Source: Clostridiales bacterium (lineage in GTDB: Bacteria > Bacillota > Clostridia > Christensenellales > Aristaeellaceae). Taken from it: 64,000 nt of DNA. Location: positions 13,742 through 77,741 of the forward strand of contig SFHK01000012.1 of assembly GCA_004556395.1 (NCBI GenBank). Direction: 5' to 3'. The translations under genes and the position numbers were made by a program. Below the pieces are notes generated by a model. It was not told where the DNA came from. It did no database searches and saw only the letters and a list, made by a program, of their open reading frames with translations. This document shows, piece after piece, positions 42,043 to 49,813 of the stretch; the stretch's first letter is position 1; the number at the start of each line of letters is the position of its first letter.

Positions 42043-43215
42043 CTAAAAGTAACTGACCTTGATTCGCTTGCCCATCTTCCTCAGACACTCGGAAAGCTCC
42101 TTTACAAGGTTCATCTTGATGCTGAAGTTGATCGGCAGATCCGGGTTCTGGTGCGCCGGGTTAATGGCGCGTCCCACGAAGAAATTGATGTCCGTCGCCT
42201 CTTCAAACAGCAGGCGGCTGATCAGCGACGCGCCGTCGCGCTTCAGCGACCAGTGGGCGTAGCTTTCGTTGTCCTTCAGGTAGTCCTTCGCGTTTTCGAG
42301 CACCTTGTTGATCGTGATCACGCCCTCCGTGACCAGATCGACGCCCTCGATCTCCGCAATCGGCGGCACGTCGGATTCCTCGAAATTCAGCGTGGGGCGC
42401 AAAGGCTTGCCCAGATACTTCGCCGCGATAGTGGACGTGGTGCCGCCGCACACGATGTGCTTGCCCTCCTTGGAGAAGAACAGGCTCATCATGCGGTCGT
42501 TGTCGTCTCGGCTCGCCGGCGGGCCGAACAGGATGTTCATCGGCTCGCGCTTGCGGATGCGCACGACACACGCCGTCGCATCGTCGCCGGGCTTATGGCC
42601 GTACAGCTTGTCGCATTCATCCACCAGAATCGTGGACAGCGTTTTCGCCGTATACCCCGCCGGAGCGATCGACTCCATGAAGGAGATAATGTCCTCGCGC
42701 TGCCAGCCGAAGTTGTACGCCACGCCGATGCCGGCGTGCGGGCAGCCGTCGGACATGGCGACGAAGATGTCGTTTTCCTTCAGCGTGACGACGGATTTGA
42801 AAATCTGCTTCCCGCCGATGGTCGTTTCCGTCTTGGGATAATCGTAGTTGGCGAAGTCGCGAATCAGAATCACGTGCGGATTGTCATACTGAATGATCTC
42901 CGCGCGCTCGTTGTTGATGATATGAATGATGGTGAACGTGGAATACGCCACGCCGCGCACGGAGCACACGGGCAGCGTGGCGGCGATGGTGCCGACGCAG
43001 TCCTCCAGCGAAAGCCCCTCCGCCATCATCGTGGAGATGATGGTGGAGGTCAGCGTGGACAGAATCGACGCCTTTACGCCGCTTCCCAGTCCGTCCGCCA
43101 GCACGACGATCACGGAGCTGTCGTTCTGCTCCACGATGTCCACATGGTCGCCGCACAGCTGCTCGCCGTAATGGTTCACGCTTTTGTAGCCGATATCCGC
43201 GCACAGATTATTCAT
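42043..43215 (-). CDS. SpoIIE-family (PP2C-type) protein serine/threonine phosphatase
   Basis: 390 residues. The N-terminal half is a PP2C-like phosphatase: GDHVDI and VLADGLGSGVKAS give the first metal-binding Asp residues, SDGCPHAG near 170 another, and GDDATACVV the final DD pair. The C-terminal 190 residues have no recognised domain and contain GGTTSTIAAKYLG. Such phosphatases accompany sensory hydrogenases in Firmicutes. The gene overlaps the end of the sensory hydrogenase gene by 8 bases, so the two proteins are made together; the phosphatase is the obvious output module. Confidence 0.88.
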   Translation of the reverse strand: MNNLCADIGYKSVNHYGEQLCGDHVDIVEQNDSSVIVVLADGLGSGVKASILSTLTSTIISTMMAEGLSLEDCVGTIAATLPVCSVRGVAYSTFTIIHIINNERAEIIQYDNPHVILIRDFANYDYPKTETTIGGKQIFKSVVTLKENDIFVAMSDGCPHAGIGVAYNFGWQREDIISFMESIAPAGYTAKTLSTILVDECDKLYGHKPGDDATACVVRIRKREPMNILFGPPASRDDNDRMMSLFFSKEGKHIVCGGTTSTIAAKYLGKPLRPTLNFEESDVPPIAEIEGVDLVTEGVITINKVLENAKDYLKDNESYAHWSLKRDGASLISRLLFEEATDINFFVGRAINPAHQNPDLPINFSIKMNLVKELSECLRKMGKRIKVSYF

Positions 43216-44893
43216 TTGTGATCGACTCCTTCAGCTTCGTAAGCGCGATCTTGGTTTCCGCCGCGGTCTCGCCCAGCAGGGACGCGATTTCCTGAACGAT
43301 GCGCATCTGCTTGTCGACGACCTTGTCGGCGATTTCCACCGTCTGACGGCTGATGCTTTCCTTCTTCTCGCGCTCGTTCTCCTCGTCGGTCACGTCGCGC
43401 ATGATGCAGATCAGCAGCTTATACTCGCGGTCAAACAGAATCGTCTGCTCGACGTAGCGCTTGTATTCCGCCAGATACGTGCGCTGGTCGCGAATGCTGC
43501 GGCCGCTGTCGCGCACCTGCATGAAGGGAAGCGGGTCGAGAATGCGAACCACCTGGTCGCCCAGCACATCGGAGGTACTGCGGATATTCATGATGCGGCG
43601 CGCCGCCTGATTGATCTGCTGAACCTCCAGATTCTCGTTGAGCACAATCAGGCCGTTGGGCGTGTTGTTGACGATGCTGTCGGAAAAGCTTTCCGCCTTT
43701 TCCTTCAGATACGGCAGACACATGGCGATTTCGGCCTTGCCCTGATAAATGGCAATCGCCTTTTCGCGGCAGGTGTTGTAGCCGCAGGAGCCGCAGTTCA
43801 GCTCGTCCTCCTTGCGGGTCTTGCCCATCTGGCGCAGGATCGACTGAATCTCCTGCTCGTCGGGCGTCTTCGTGTGGCGGTCGATGTACTCGAAGCTCTT
43901 GTGAATCGCCATCTCCTCCGGCTGATCGACGTCAAAATCCTCGCTGCCGGCGTAGTTCACGATGGCCATATAATCCTGAACCGGCGCGCGATGGTATTTC
44001 TCCATGACCGGGCCGCCGATGCAGGAGCCGACGCACGCGGACATTTCGATGAAGCTGTGGTGCACCTTGCCGCTTTCAATGTCCTTCAGCGCGGCGATGC
44101 AGTTCTCCACGCCGTCCAGCGCCATATAGCGGTAGCCGGGCGCGTCCTGCTTCATGGTCTTGAGAATGCCGCCGGTCGTCGGGAAGAAGCGCGCGCGGCT
44201 CTTTTCGCTGGCCACACGGTGCTGACCGATCGAAATGTTCTTTTCTCTCAGCCACTCGGTAAGCTCCTCGAACGTAAGCACCGCGTCCACGATGTCCTTG
44301 TACTTCTGCGCCTCGTCCTTCTTGGCCACGCAGGGGCCGATGAACACCGTCTTGCAGCCCGGGTAACGCTTTTTCAGATCCAGACAGTGCGCCTGCATCG
44401 GGGAAACGACGTCGGCCAGATACGGCAAAAGCTGCGGGTAATACTTCTGAATCAGCAGGTTGATCGAATGGCAGCAGGAGGAAATCACGACGTCCCTGTC
44501 GCCTCTTTCGAGCATGTTTTCATACTCGGTTTTTACGATCGTCGCGCCGACGGCGGTCTCCTCCGCGCCGGCGAAGCCCAGCGCCTTCAGCGCCGCGTCC
44601 ATATCCTCGATGCCGCAGTCGTCATAGTTGGCGGCGAAGGAGGGCGCCAGCGAAACGTATACCGGCTCCCTGCCCTGCAGAAGCACCTTCACGCGCTCGG
44701 TGTCGTTGACAATTTCCTTCGCGTTCTGCGGGCATACCACAAAGCAGTGGCCGCACAGGATGCACTCGTCGCCGATGATATGCGCCTGATTGCCGGAGAA
44801 GCGGATGGACTTCACCGGGCAATGCCGGATGCACTTGTAGCAGTTCTTGCAGTTGGATTTCTTGAGCATCAAACAATCGGACACGCCTATCAT
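43208..44893 (-). CDS. Sensory [FeFe]-hydrogenase with PAS domain (HydS, group C)
   Basis: 561 residues. Domains in order: two [4Fe-4S] motifs (CKNCYKCIRHCP at 15-26 and CILCGHCFVVCP at 44-55); a reduced H-domain with ISSCCHS (137-143), GPCVAKKDE (186-194) and SACVGSCIGG (285-294); a [4Fe-4S] module NCGSCGYNTC (366-375) with C392; a PAS domain at about 403-505 (PNGLIVLNENLEVQQINQAA); and a C-terminal helical tail. This is the layout of hydrogen-sensing hydrogenases. The start is uncertain: ATG 44893 abuts AAAGGA, while GTG 44884 has better spacing. It is followed by the phosphatase gene. Confidence 0.9.
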   Translation of the reverse strand: MIGVSDCLMLKKSNCKNCYKCIRHCPVKSIRFSGNQAHIIGDECILCGHCFVVCPQNAKEIVNDTERVKVLLQGREPVYVSLAPSFAANYDDCGIEDMDAALKALGFAGAEETAVGATIVKTEYENMLERGDRDVVISSCCHSINLLIQKYYPQLLPYLADVVSPMQAHCLDLKKRYPGCKTVFIGPCVAKKDEAQKYKDIVDAVLTFEELTEWLREKNISIGQHRVASEKSRARFFPTTGGILKTMKQDAPGYRYMALDGVENCIAALKDIESGKVHHSFIEMSACVGSCIGGPVMEKYHRAPVQDYMAIVNYAGSEDFDVDQPEEMAIHKSFEYIDRHTKTPDEQEIQSILRQMGKTRKEDELNCGSCGYNTCREKAIAIYQGKAEIAMCLPYLKEKAESFSDSIVNNTPNGLIVLNENLEVQQINQAARRIMNIRSTSDVLGDQVVRILDPLPFMQVRDSGRSIRDQRTYLAEYKRYVEQTILFDREYKLLICIMRDVTDEENEREKKESISRQTVEIADKVVDKQMRIVQEIASLLGETAAETKIALTKLKESITNE

Positions 44894-44897
44894 TCCT

Positions 44898-45146
44898 TTA
44901 CTTCAGTTTCGCCAGCACCTTTTCCTGGAAGAAGTCGCGAAAGCCTTCCTTGGTGACGCCCGGGTAAACGTCGTCGTCTACGGTGATGGTGACGCCGTTG
45001 CGATTGCATCGGCCGGTGCAGAAGCTCCCTGCCAGCGTCACGTCTCTCTCCAGATGGTTATCCTCAATGGCCTTTTTCAGAAGGCCTACGATATCCATCG
45101 AGCCCTTCAGGTGACAGGAGCTGCCAACGCACACCTGGATGATCAT
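44898..45146 (-). CDS. Thioredoxin-like [2Fe-2S] ferredoxin, copy 2
   Basis: 82 residues. CVGSSC at 6-11 and SFCTGRC at about 42-48 give the C-x4-C and C-x3-C pattern of thioredoxin-like [2Fe-2S] proteins (NuoE C-terminal type). It ends DFFQEKVLAKLK. The start overlaps the stop of the preceding gene as TAATG, so the two are coupled. It probably shuttles electrons to or from the hydrogenases of the operon. Four bases separate it from the sensory hydrogenase start. Confidence 0.88.
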   Translation of the reverse strand: MIIQVCVGSSCHLKGSMDIVGLLKKAIEDNHLERDVTLAGSFCTGRCNRNGVTITVDDDVYPGVTKEGFRDFFQEKVLAKLK

Positions 45147-45388
45147 TATTTCACCTTCTCAAGCACGTTCTCTTTGAAAAACTCGTCCACGGTGTCGGGC
45201 GAGACGGAATAAATCTCGTCGCCGATCGCCACGCAGACGCCCTGCTGGCACTTGCCCATGCAGAAGGTGCCGCCCAGCTCCACCTTGTCGGAAACGTTGT
45301 TCTCGGCAATCAGCTTCTGAAGCGAAGCGACGACCAGGCGGGAACCTTTCAGGTGACAGGAGCTGCCGATGCAAACCGTGATTTTCAT
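45146..45388 (-). CDS. Thioredoxin-like [2Fe-2S] ferredoxin, copy 1
   Basis: 80 residues, with CIGSSC and TFCMGKC as cluster ligands. It resembles the following gene over its whole length, including the ending DEFFKENVLEKVK, and the two clearly arose by duplication. The ATG at 45388 follows AAGGAGG; an in-frame ATG at 45406 overlaps that site and is rejected. The role is inferred from the hydrogenase context. Confidence 0.88.
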   Translation of the reverse strand: MKITVCIGSSCHLKGSRLVVASLQKLIAENNVSDKVELGGTFCMGKCQQGVCVAIGDEIYSVSPDTVDEFFKENVLEKVK

Positions 45389-45402
45389 GAGAAGAACCTC
45401 CT

Positions 45403-46140
45403 TCATATGTTTCGCGGGGAAAAGATCTTTGGTATCAGAAACGCTCGTTCACGTTCGTTCGCCATCATGGTGCGCGACGCCGCGACCAGCGGCGTCCACT
45501 GCGCAATTTCCCGGGGATCGCTGTCCAGCCGCGAGCGATAGGCGTTCGCCATTTCCGCACTCTCCTCCATCTCAAGCAGAAGAAGCGTCACCGCGTCGTC
45601 CGCCGCGGCCCGCCCACGGCAGGCGCGCGCCCAGTCCACCACGGCAAAGCCGTCGTCCGCGCATTCGATCACGTTGGAAAGCATCAGATCGCCATGGCAG
45701 GGAGACGCGCCGTCCGGCATGCGCGACGTGCGCGCGATCAGCTCCGCCTTCGCGTCCTCCGCCAGCGGCGCGCGCGCGATCAGGCGCGATACGCGGCTTT
45801 TCAGCGACTCGAGGCCGTTGAGCTTGGAGGCGTGAATCTGCGTGCGCACCTGCGCCAGCGTTCGAATCGCGCTGTCCCGCTCCTCCGGGTGCCTGCGCAC
45901 GCGGTCGGAAAGCGTGCGGCCGTATATGAACCGGGAGGCAATCGCCCAGCCGTCCGGCACGCGCTCGGCCGCCAGCACCTCCGGCACCGGCAGACCCGCG
46001 TCCCGCGCCGCCGCCTGATTGGCCGCTTCGCGCAGAACGTCCGCCGCCGCGACGCGGCCGGTAAAGACCTTGATGCACGTATCCCCATCCTGGTAAACGG
46101 TCTTATTGTTTCGAACCGCGATGACCCTGTCGAGATTCAT
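45403..46140 (-). CDS. Aminoglycoside phosphotransferase (APH)-fold kinase-like protein
   Basis: 245 residues. The N-lobe has KVFTGRVAAADVLREAANQAAA with the ATP-binding Lys and helix C Glu. The C-lobe has PCHGDLMLSNVI (HGDxxxxN, the catalytic loop) and FAVVDWARACRGRAAAD (metal-binding Asp). The fold is that of small-molecule kinases and some protein kinases. As first gene of the operon with a sensory hydrogenase and a PP2C phosphatase, it might phosphorylate the phosphatase target, but antibiotic or metabolite phosphorylation is equally possible from sequence. ATG 46140 follows AAAGGTGAG. Confidence 0.82.
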   Translation of the reverse strand: MNLDRVIAVRNNKTVYQDGDTCIKVFTGRVAAADVLREAANQAAARDAGLPVPEVLAAERVPDGWAIASRFIYGRTLSDRVRRHPEERDSAIRTLAQVRTQIHASKLNGLESLKSRVSRLIARAPLAEDAKAELIARTSRMPDGASPCHGDLMLSNVIECADDGFAVVDWARACRGRAAADDAVTLLLLEMEESAEMANAYRSRLDSDPREIAQWTPLVAASRTMMANERERAFLIPKIFSPRNI

Positions 46141-46162
46141 GCACACTCACCTTTCGGCGCGC

Positions 46163-46208
46163 AGTCGTATACGACTCTAATTGTATCGCCATACGCCCGC
46201 CCGCGCAA
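46163..46208 (-). promoter_or_regulatory. Promoter and palindromic operator of the hydrogenase operon
   Basis: On the minus strand TTGCGC (46203-46208) and TACAAT (46180-46185) are 17 bases apart. Just downstream, at the expected transcription start, lies the perfect 14-bp palindrome AGTCGTATACGACT (46163-46176). A repressor bound there would block initiation. No regulator of a suitable family is encoded in the operon; the LysR gene upstream has its own promoter. Confidence 0.75.
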
Positions 46209-46227
46209 GTACATCTTTGATATATTG

Positions 46228-47169
46228 TCATTGCTCTTTGCGATATGCCCTGAACACCTCGCGCCGCACGTCGCAAAGCTCGGTCAGGAAGCGCTTTTCC
46301 ATGTCCGTCAGCTTGAGGTCACGCCGGTAGAACAGCTCGTCCCGATACACGGTGCGCGCGAAAGCCACCGTGCGCTGCTCAAGCCCATAGCGGGAAAGCG
46401 TGCGCGGCGTGAGCGGCGCCGTCCACACATAGCTCTGCGGCTGCACGGAAAGAATTTCCAGCCGCGCCGCGCGCGACGGCGTGAGCACCCGGCGGAAATC
46501 GCCGTCCGGATACTGCTCGCGCCGAACCTCCTCGGGCGCCATCGACGGCACGTCGAAATCGCCGGGCGCGACCTCGATCAGCGTTTTGAGTTCGTCCTCC
46601 GTCACCGGGTCGGCCGACGCGAGCGGGCTGTCCTTTGAATAGGCCAGCACCGGCGTAAACTCGACGATGCGCTCGTGAAACAACCCGCCTGCCTCCATCT
46701 GCTGCCGGAAGCGCGGGAAATAGTTGCCCGTGCAACGCGCGATGCCGATTCGGCACTCGCCCTCGGCGACGGCGCGAATGGCCGCCGCCGCGCCCGTCTC
46801 GCGGTAGTCCAGCTCCGCGGGATCGGCCGTCAGCGCGTTCAGCGTGTTCAGAAACGCCTCCGCCACATAGCAGGACGGCGGAACGCAGGCCGAGAAGCGC
46901 TGCTTCACCTGCGTTTCCTCGCGGTAGAACGCTTCCATCTCATCGATTTCACCGAGGATTCTGCGCGCGCGCTCCAGAAAGACCTCGCCCTCCGAGGTAG
47001 GCACCATGCCGCGCGCCGTGCGTTCAAACAGGGTAATGCCCAGCGTCCCCTCGAGATCCCGGATGGCTCGGCTCAGGTTGGGCTGGTTCATATATAATGT
47101 CTCCGACGCCCGGCTGATGGAGCCGGCTCTGGCCACCTCCACAGCATAGCGCATATGCAGGATGTTCAC
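46228..47169 (-). CDS. LysR family transcriptional regulator
   Basis: 313 residues. The N-terminal winged helix reads MRYAVEVARAGSISRASETL, then QPNLSRAIRDLEGTLGITLF and ERTARGMVPTSEG, which is textbook LysR. The effector-binding domain follows from about 90, with a C-terminal extension rich in charged residues (FLTELCDVRREVFRAYRKE). I place the start at GTG 47169, seven bases after GGAGG, because the in-frame ATG at 47202 falls at the transcription start of the predicted promoter. It is divergent from the malate-fumarate operon and is the prime candidate for its control. Confidence 0.92.
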   Translation of the reverse strand: MNILHMRYAVEVARAGSISRASETLYMNQPNLSRAIRDLEGTLGITLFERTARGMVPTSEGEVFLERARRILGEIDEMEAFYREETQVKQRFSACVPPSCYVAEAFLNTLNALTADPAELDYRETGAAAAIRAVAEGECRIGIARCTGNYFPRFRQQMEAGGLFHERIVEFTPVLAYSKDSPLASADPVTEDELKTLIEVAPGDFDVPSMAPEEVRREQYPDGDFRRVLTPSRAARLEILSVQPQSYVWTAPLTPRTLSRYGLEQRTVAFARTVYRDELFYRRDLKLTDMEKRFLTELCDVRREVFRAYRKEQ

Positions 47170-47209
47170 ACGCGTACCTCCGTTCACCGTCCGGTGATTC
47201 ATGACTTCT

Positions 47210-47238
47210 ATTATACAGCCTTTCGCGCTTTTTCTCAA
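47210..47238 (-). promoter_or_regulatory. Promoter of the LysR gene
   Basis: On the minus strand TTGAGA (47233-47238) and TATAAT (47210-47215) are 17 bases apart. Confidence 0.75.
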
Positions 47239-47295
47239 CCATTATAAGCGCTAAATTTCGCGCACGCTACCTTTCTTTCCTCGCTTCACGCGCGT

Positions 47296-47310
47296 TTTCC
47301 GGCGCGGAAA
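47296..47310. promoter_or_regulatory. Candidate LysR binding site between divergent promoters
   Basis: TTTCC-N5-GGAAA is a dyad that contains the T-N11-A core expected for LysR boxes. It lies about 66 bases upstream of the mdh -35 and about 58 from the lysR -35, a usual position for a LysR recognition site. The rest of the 279-base gap 47170-47448 holds the two promoters only. Confidence 0.45.
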
Positions 47311-47375
47311 CCCGCCGCGCGTCTCGTTCGGGGCGATATATCCCGTGCGACAATGCCGTTATCTCAAAAAAGTAT

Positions 47376-47404
47376 TTGCACACATGCCTGTAATGGTATA
47401 TAAT
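47376..47404 (+). promoter_or_regulatory. Promoter of the malate-fumarate-Hdr-Flx operon
   Basis: TTGCAC (47376-47381) and TATAAT (47399-47404) are 17 bases apart. It precedes an apparently unbroken run of twelve genes up to 58834 with no internal terminator seen. Confidence 0.85.
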
Positions 47405-47448
47405 AATCGTGGGTATTCCCGAACATATAGAGAAAGAGGGATTTTTTC

Positions 47449-48423
47449 ATGGCCGTCAACAAAATCACCGTGATCGGTGCCGGCAGCGTGGGTTCCACGA
47501 CCGCGTTTGCGCTTGCTCTCAAGAACATTGCCAACGAGATCGTCATCATCGACATCAACGAAGACAAGGCGCTGGGCGAAGCCATGGATATTCATCAGGG
47601 CACGCCCCTGTTCAGCGAGCCGGTCAACGTTTACGCCGGCGACTACAAGTCCGCCGTGGGCAGCGACATCGTCGTCATCACCTCCGGCGTGGCCCGCAAG
47701 CCCGGCCAGACGCGCATCGACCTTGCGCAGACCAACGTAAACATCATCAAGCAGATTACCCCCCAGATCGTCCGCTCCTGCCCGGACGCGACCTACGTCA
47801 TCGTCGCCAACCCGGTGGACATTCTGACCTACGTTTTCAGCAAGGTTTCCGGCATTCCGCAGAACCGCATCATCGGCTCCGGCACGCTGCTGGACACCGC
47901 GCGTCTGCGCGCCCGCATCGCCGAGTATCTGTCCGTTTCCCAGAAGAACGTGCACGCCTACGTTTTCGGCGAGCACGGCGAGACCAGCTTCGTGCCGTGG
48001 TCGATCGCCGAGGTTTCCACGATCAGCCTTGCCGACTATAAGGAACTGATCAAGCTCGATCAGGGCATCATGGTCGACCTCGACTACGACGAGATCGACA
48101 ACTATATGCGCTCCTCCGGCGGCAAGATCATCCGCCGCAAGGGCTGCACCAACTACGCCATCGCCGTGTCCGTGTGCGGCATCTGCGAATGCCTGCAGGG
48201 CGGCGTGAACGCGGTCGTCACCGTTTCCACGATGCTGAGCGGCGAATACGGCATTTCCGACGTGTGCCTGTCCCTGCCGATGCTGCTGGGCAACGGAAAG
48301 GTTCAGGGCCGCATCACGCCCCGCCTGACGGACGAGGAGCTCGAGAAGCTGCACCACAGCGCCGACGCGCTGAAGGCCGTCATCGCGCAGATCGACCTCA
48401 CGATGCCCGAGACGAAGGCATAA
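47449..48423 (+). CDS. mdh: Malate dehydrogenase-like 2-hydroxyacid dehydrogenase (LDH/MDH family)
   Basis: 324 residues. NAD-binding GAGSVG (10-15) and IIDIN; catalytic His176 in FGEHGET; substrate Arg152 in DTARLRA with Asp149. The specificity loop reads SGVARKPGQTRID, with Arg83 at the position that is Gln in lactate and Arg in malate dehydrogenases, so oxaloacetate/malate is the more likely pair. The overall sequence otherwise looks close to clostridial lactate dehydrogenases. The next gene is fumarase and a fumarate reductase lies further on, which supports malate. Ribosome binding site AAAGAGGG. First gene of the operon. Confidence 0.82.
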   Translation: MAVNKITVIGAGSVGSTTAFALALKNIANEIVIIDINEDKALGEAMDIHQGTPLFSEPVNVYAGDYKSAVGSDIVVITSGVARKPGQTRIDLAQTNVNIIKQITPQIVRSCPDATYVIVANPVDILTYVFSKVSGIPQNRIIGSGTLLDTARLRARIAEYLSVSQKNVHAYVFGEHGETSFVPWSIAEVSTISLADYKELIKLDQGIMVDLDYDEIDNYMRSSGGKIIRRKGCTNYAIAVSVCGICECLQGGVNAVVTVSTMLSGEYGISDVCLSLPMLLGNGKVQGRITPRLTDEELEKLHHSADALKAVIAQIDLTMPETKA

Positions 48424-48436
48424 GGGAGGCCAAAGC

Positions 48437-49801
48437 ATGAATTATCGCATTGAGCGGGATTCCATGGGCGAGATGCAGGTGCCCGCGGATCGCTACTGGG
48501 GCGCGCAGACGCAGCGCAGCTTCCAGAACTTCAAAATCGGCGGCGAGATCATGCCGCGCGAAATCACCCACGCCTTCGGCATTCTGAAGAAGGCCGCGGC
48601 AATTGCCAACCATGAATTCGGCAAGCTGGACGACCGCCGTCTGGACGTGATCAGCCGCGCCTGCGACGAGGTGATTTCCGGTTCCCTGAACGACCACTTC
48701 CCGCTGGTCGTATGGCAGACCGGCAGCGGCACGCAGTCCAACATGAACGCCAACGAGGTCATTGCCAACCGCGGCAACGAAATCGCGGGCGAAAAGCTTC
48801 TGCATCCCAACGATCACGTGAACATGTCCCAGAGCTCGAACGACACCTTCCCCACCGCCATGCACATCGCCGCGGTTACGATCATCCGCGAAAAACTGCT
48901 GCCGGCGATGGATGGCCTGATTGAAACGTTCAAGCGGCTGGAGGCCGAGAACGAGGGCATCGTGAAGACGGGCCGCACGCATCTGCAGGATGCGACGCCC
49001 ATCCGCTTCTCTCAGGAAATCTCCGGCTGGCGCAACATGATCGAAAAGACGCGCGCGATGATCGAAGCCGCGCTTCCGGGCATCAGCGAGCTGGCGCTGG
49101 GCGGCACCGCCGTCGGCACCGGCCTCAACTGCCCCAGGGAGTTCGGCCCCGTGGTCGCCCGCGTTGTAAGCGAGCTGACCGGCTATCCCTTCACCAGCGC
49201 CGCCAACAAGTTCCACGCGCTGACCAGCAAGGACGATCTGGTGTTCATGCACGGCGCGCTGAAGGCGCTGGCCGCGAACCTGATGAAGATTGCCAACGAC
49301 GTGCGCTGGCTGGCAAGCGGCCCGCGCGACGGTCTGGGCGAAATCTTCATTCCGGAAAACGAGCCCGGCTCCTCCATCATGCCCGGCAAGGTAAATCCCA
49401 CCCAGTGCGAAAGCCTGACGATGGTCGCCGTTCAGGTCATGGCCAACGACGTGGCCGTGGGCATGGCGGCCAGCCAGGGCAACTTCGAGCTGAACGTGTT
49501 CATGCCGGTTCTGATTTACAACTTCCTGCAGTCCGCGCGCCTGCTGGCCGACGGCATCAATTCCTTCAATAAGAATTGCGTCTCCGGCATTCGCGCCAAC
49601 CGCGAAAAGATGCACCACAACCTGTATAACTCCCTGATGCTGGTCACGGCGCTCAATCCGTACATCGGCTACGACAACGCCGCCAAGACCGCCAAGAAGG
49701 CCTACAAGGAGAACATCTCCCTGAAGGAAGCGTGCGTGCAGCTCGGCTTCCTGACCGCGGAGCGGTTTGACGAGGTCTTTAACCCCGAGAACATGGCATA
49801 A
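48437..49801 (+). CDS. fumC: Fumarate hydratase, class II
   Basis: 454-residue oxygen-stable fumarase converting malate and fumarate. RYWGAQTQRSFQNFKIGG opens it, SGTQSNMNANEV and NMSQSSNDTFPTAMH form the active site, TGRTHLQDATPI follows, and the signature GSSIMPGKVNPTQCE holds the mobile loop with catalytic Ser. GSSIMPGKVNP is the superfamily signature. Length is normal. It starts 13 bases after the dehydrogenase stop with GGGAGG upstream and lies 12 bases before hdrB. Confidence 0.96.
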   Translation: MNYRIERDSMGEMQVPADRYWGAQTQRSFQNFKIGGEIMPREITHAFGILKKAAAIANHEFGKLDDRRLDVISRACDEVISGSLNDHFPLVVWQTGSGTQSNMNANEVIANRGNEIAGEKLLHPNDHVNMSQSSNDTFPTAMHIAAVTIIREKLLPAMDGLIETFKRLEAENEGIVKTGRTHLQDATPIRFSQEISGWRNMIEKTRAMIEAALPGISELALGGTAVGTGLNCPREFGPVVARVVSELTGYPFTSAANKFHALTSKDDLVFMHGALKALAANLMKIANDVRWLASGPRDGLGEIFIPENEPGSSIMPGKVNPTQCESLTMVAVQVMANDVAVGMAASQGNFELNVFMPVLIYNFLQSARLLADGINSFNKNCVSGIRANREKMHHNLYNSLMLVTALNPYIGYDNAAKTAKKAYKENISLKEACVQLGFLTAERFDEVFNPENMA

Positions 49802-49813
49802 GGAGACGGCTCT

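Noticed and set aside
40525..43221. Plus-strand open frame of 898 codons opposite the hydrogenase and phosphatase genes
   Set aside because: It is antisense to three well-conserved genes, is rich in Arg/His/Val and Leu in the manner of GC-rich shadow frames, and has no domain or ribosome binding site.
47449..48423. Plain L-lactate dehydrogenase
   Set aside because: Arg in the specificity loop and the fumarase/fumarate reductase context favour malate dehydrogenase, though the family resemblance to LDH is real.
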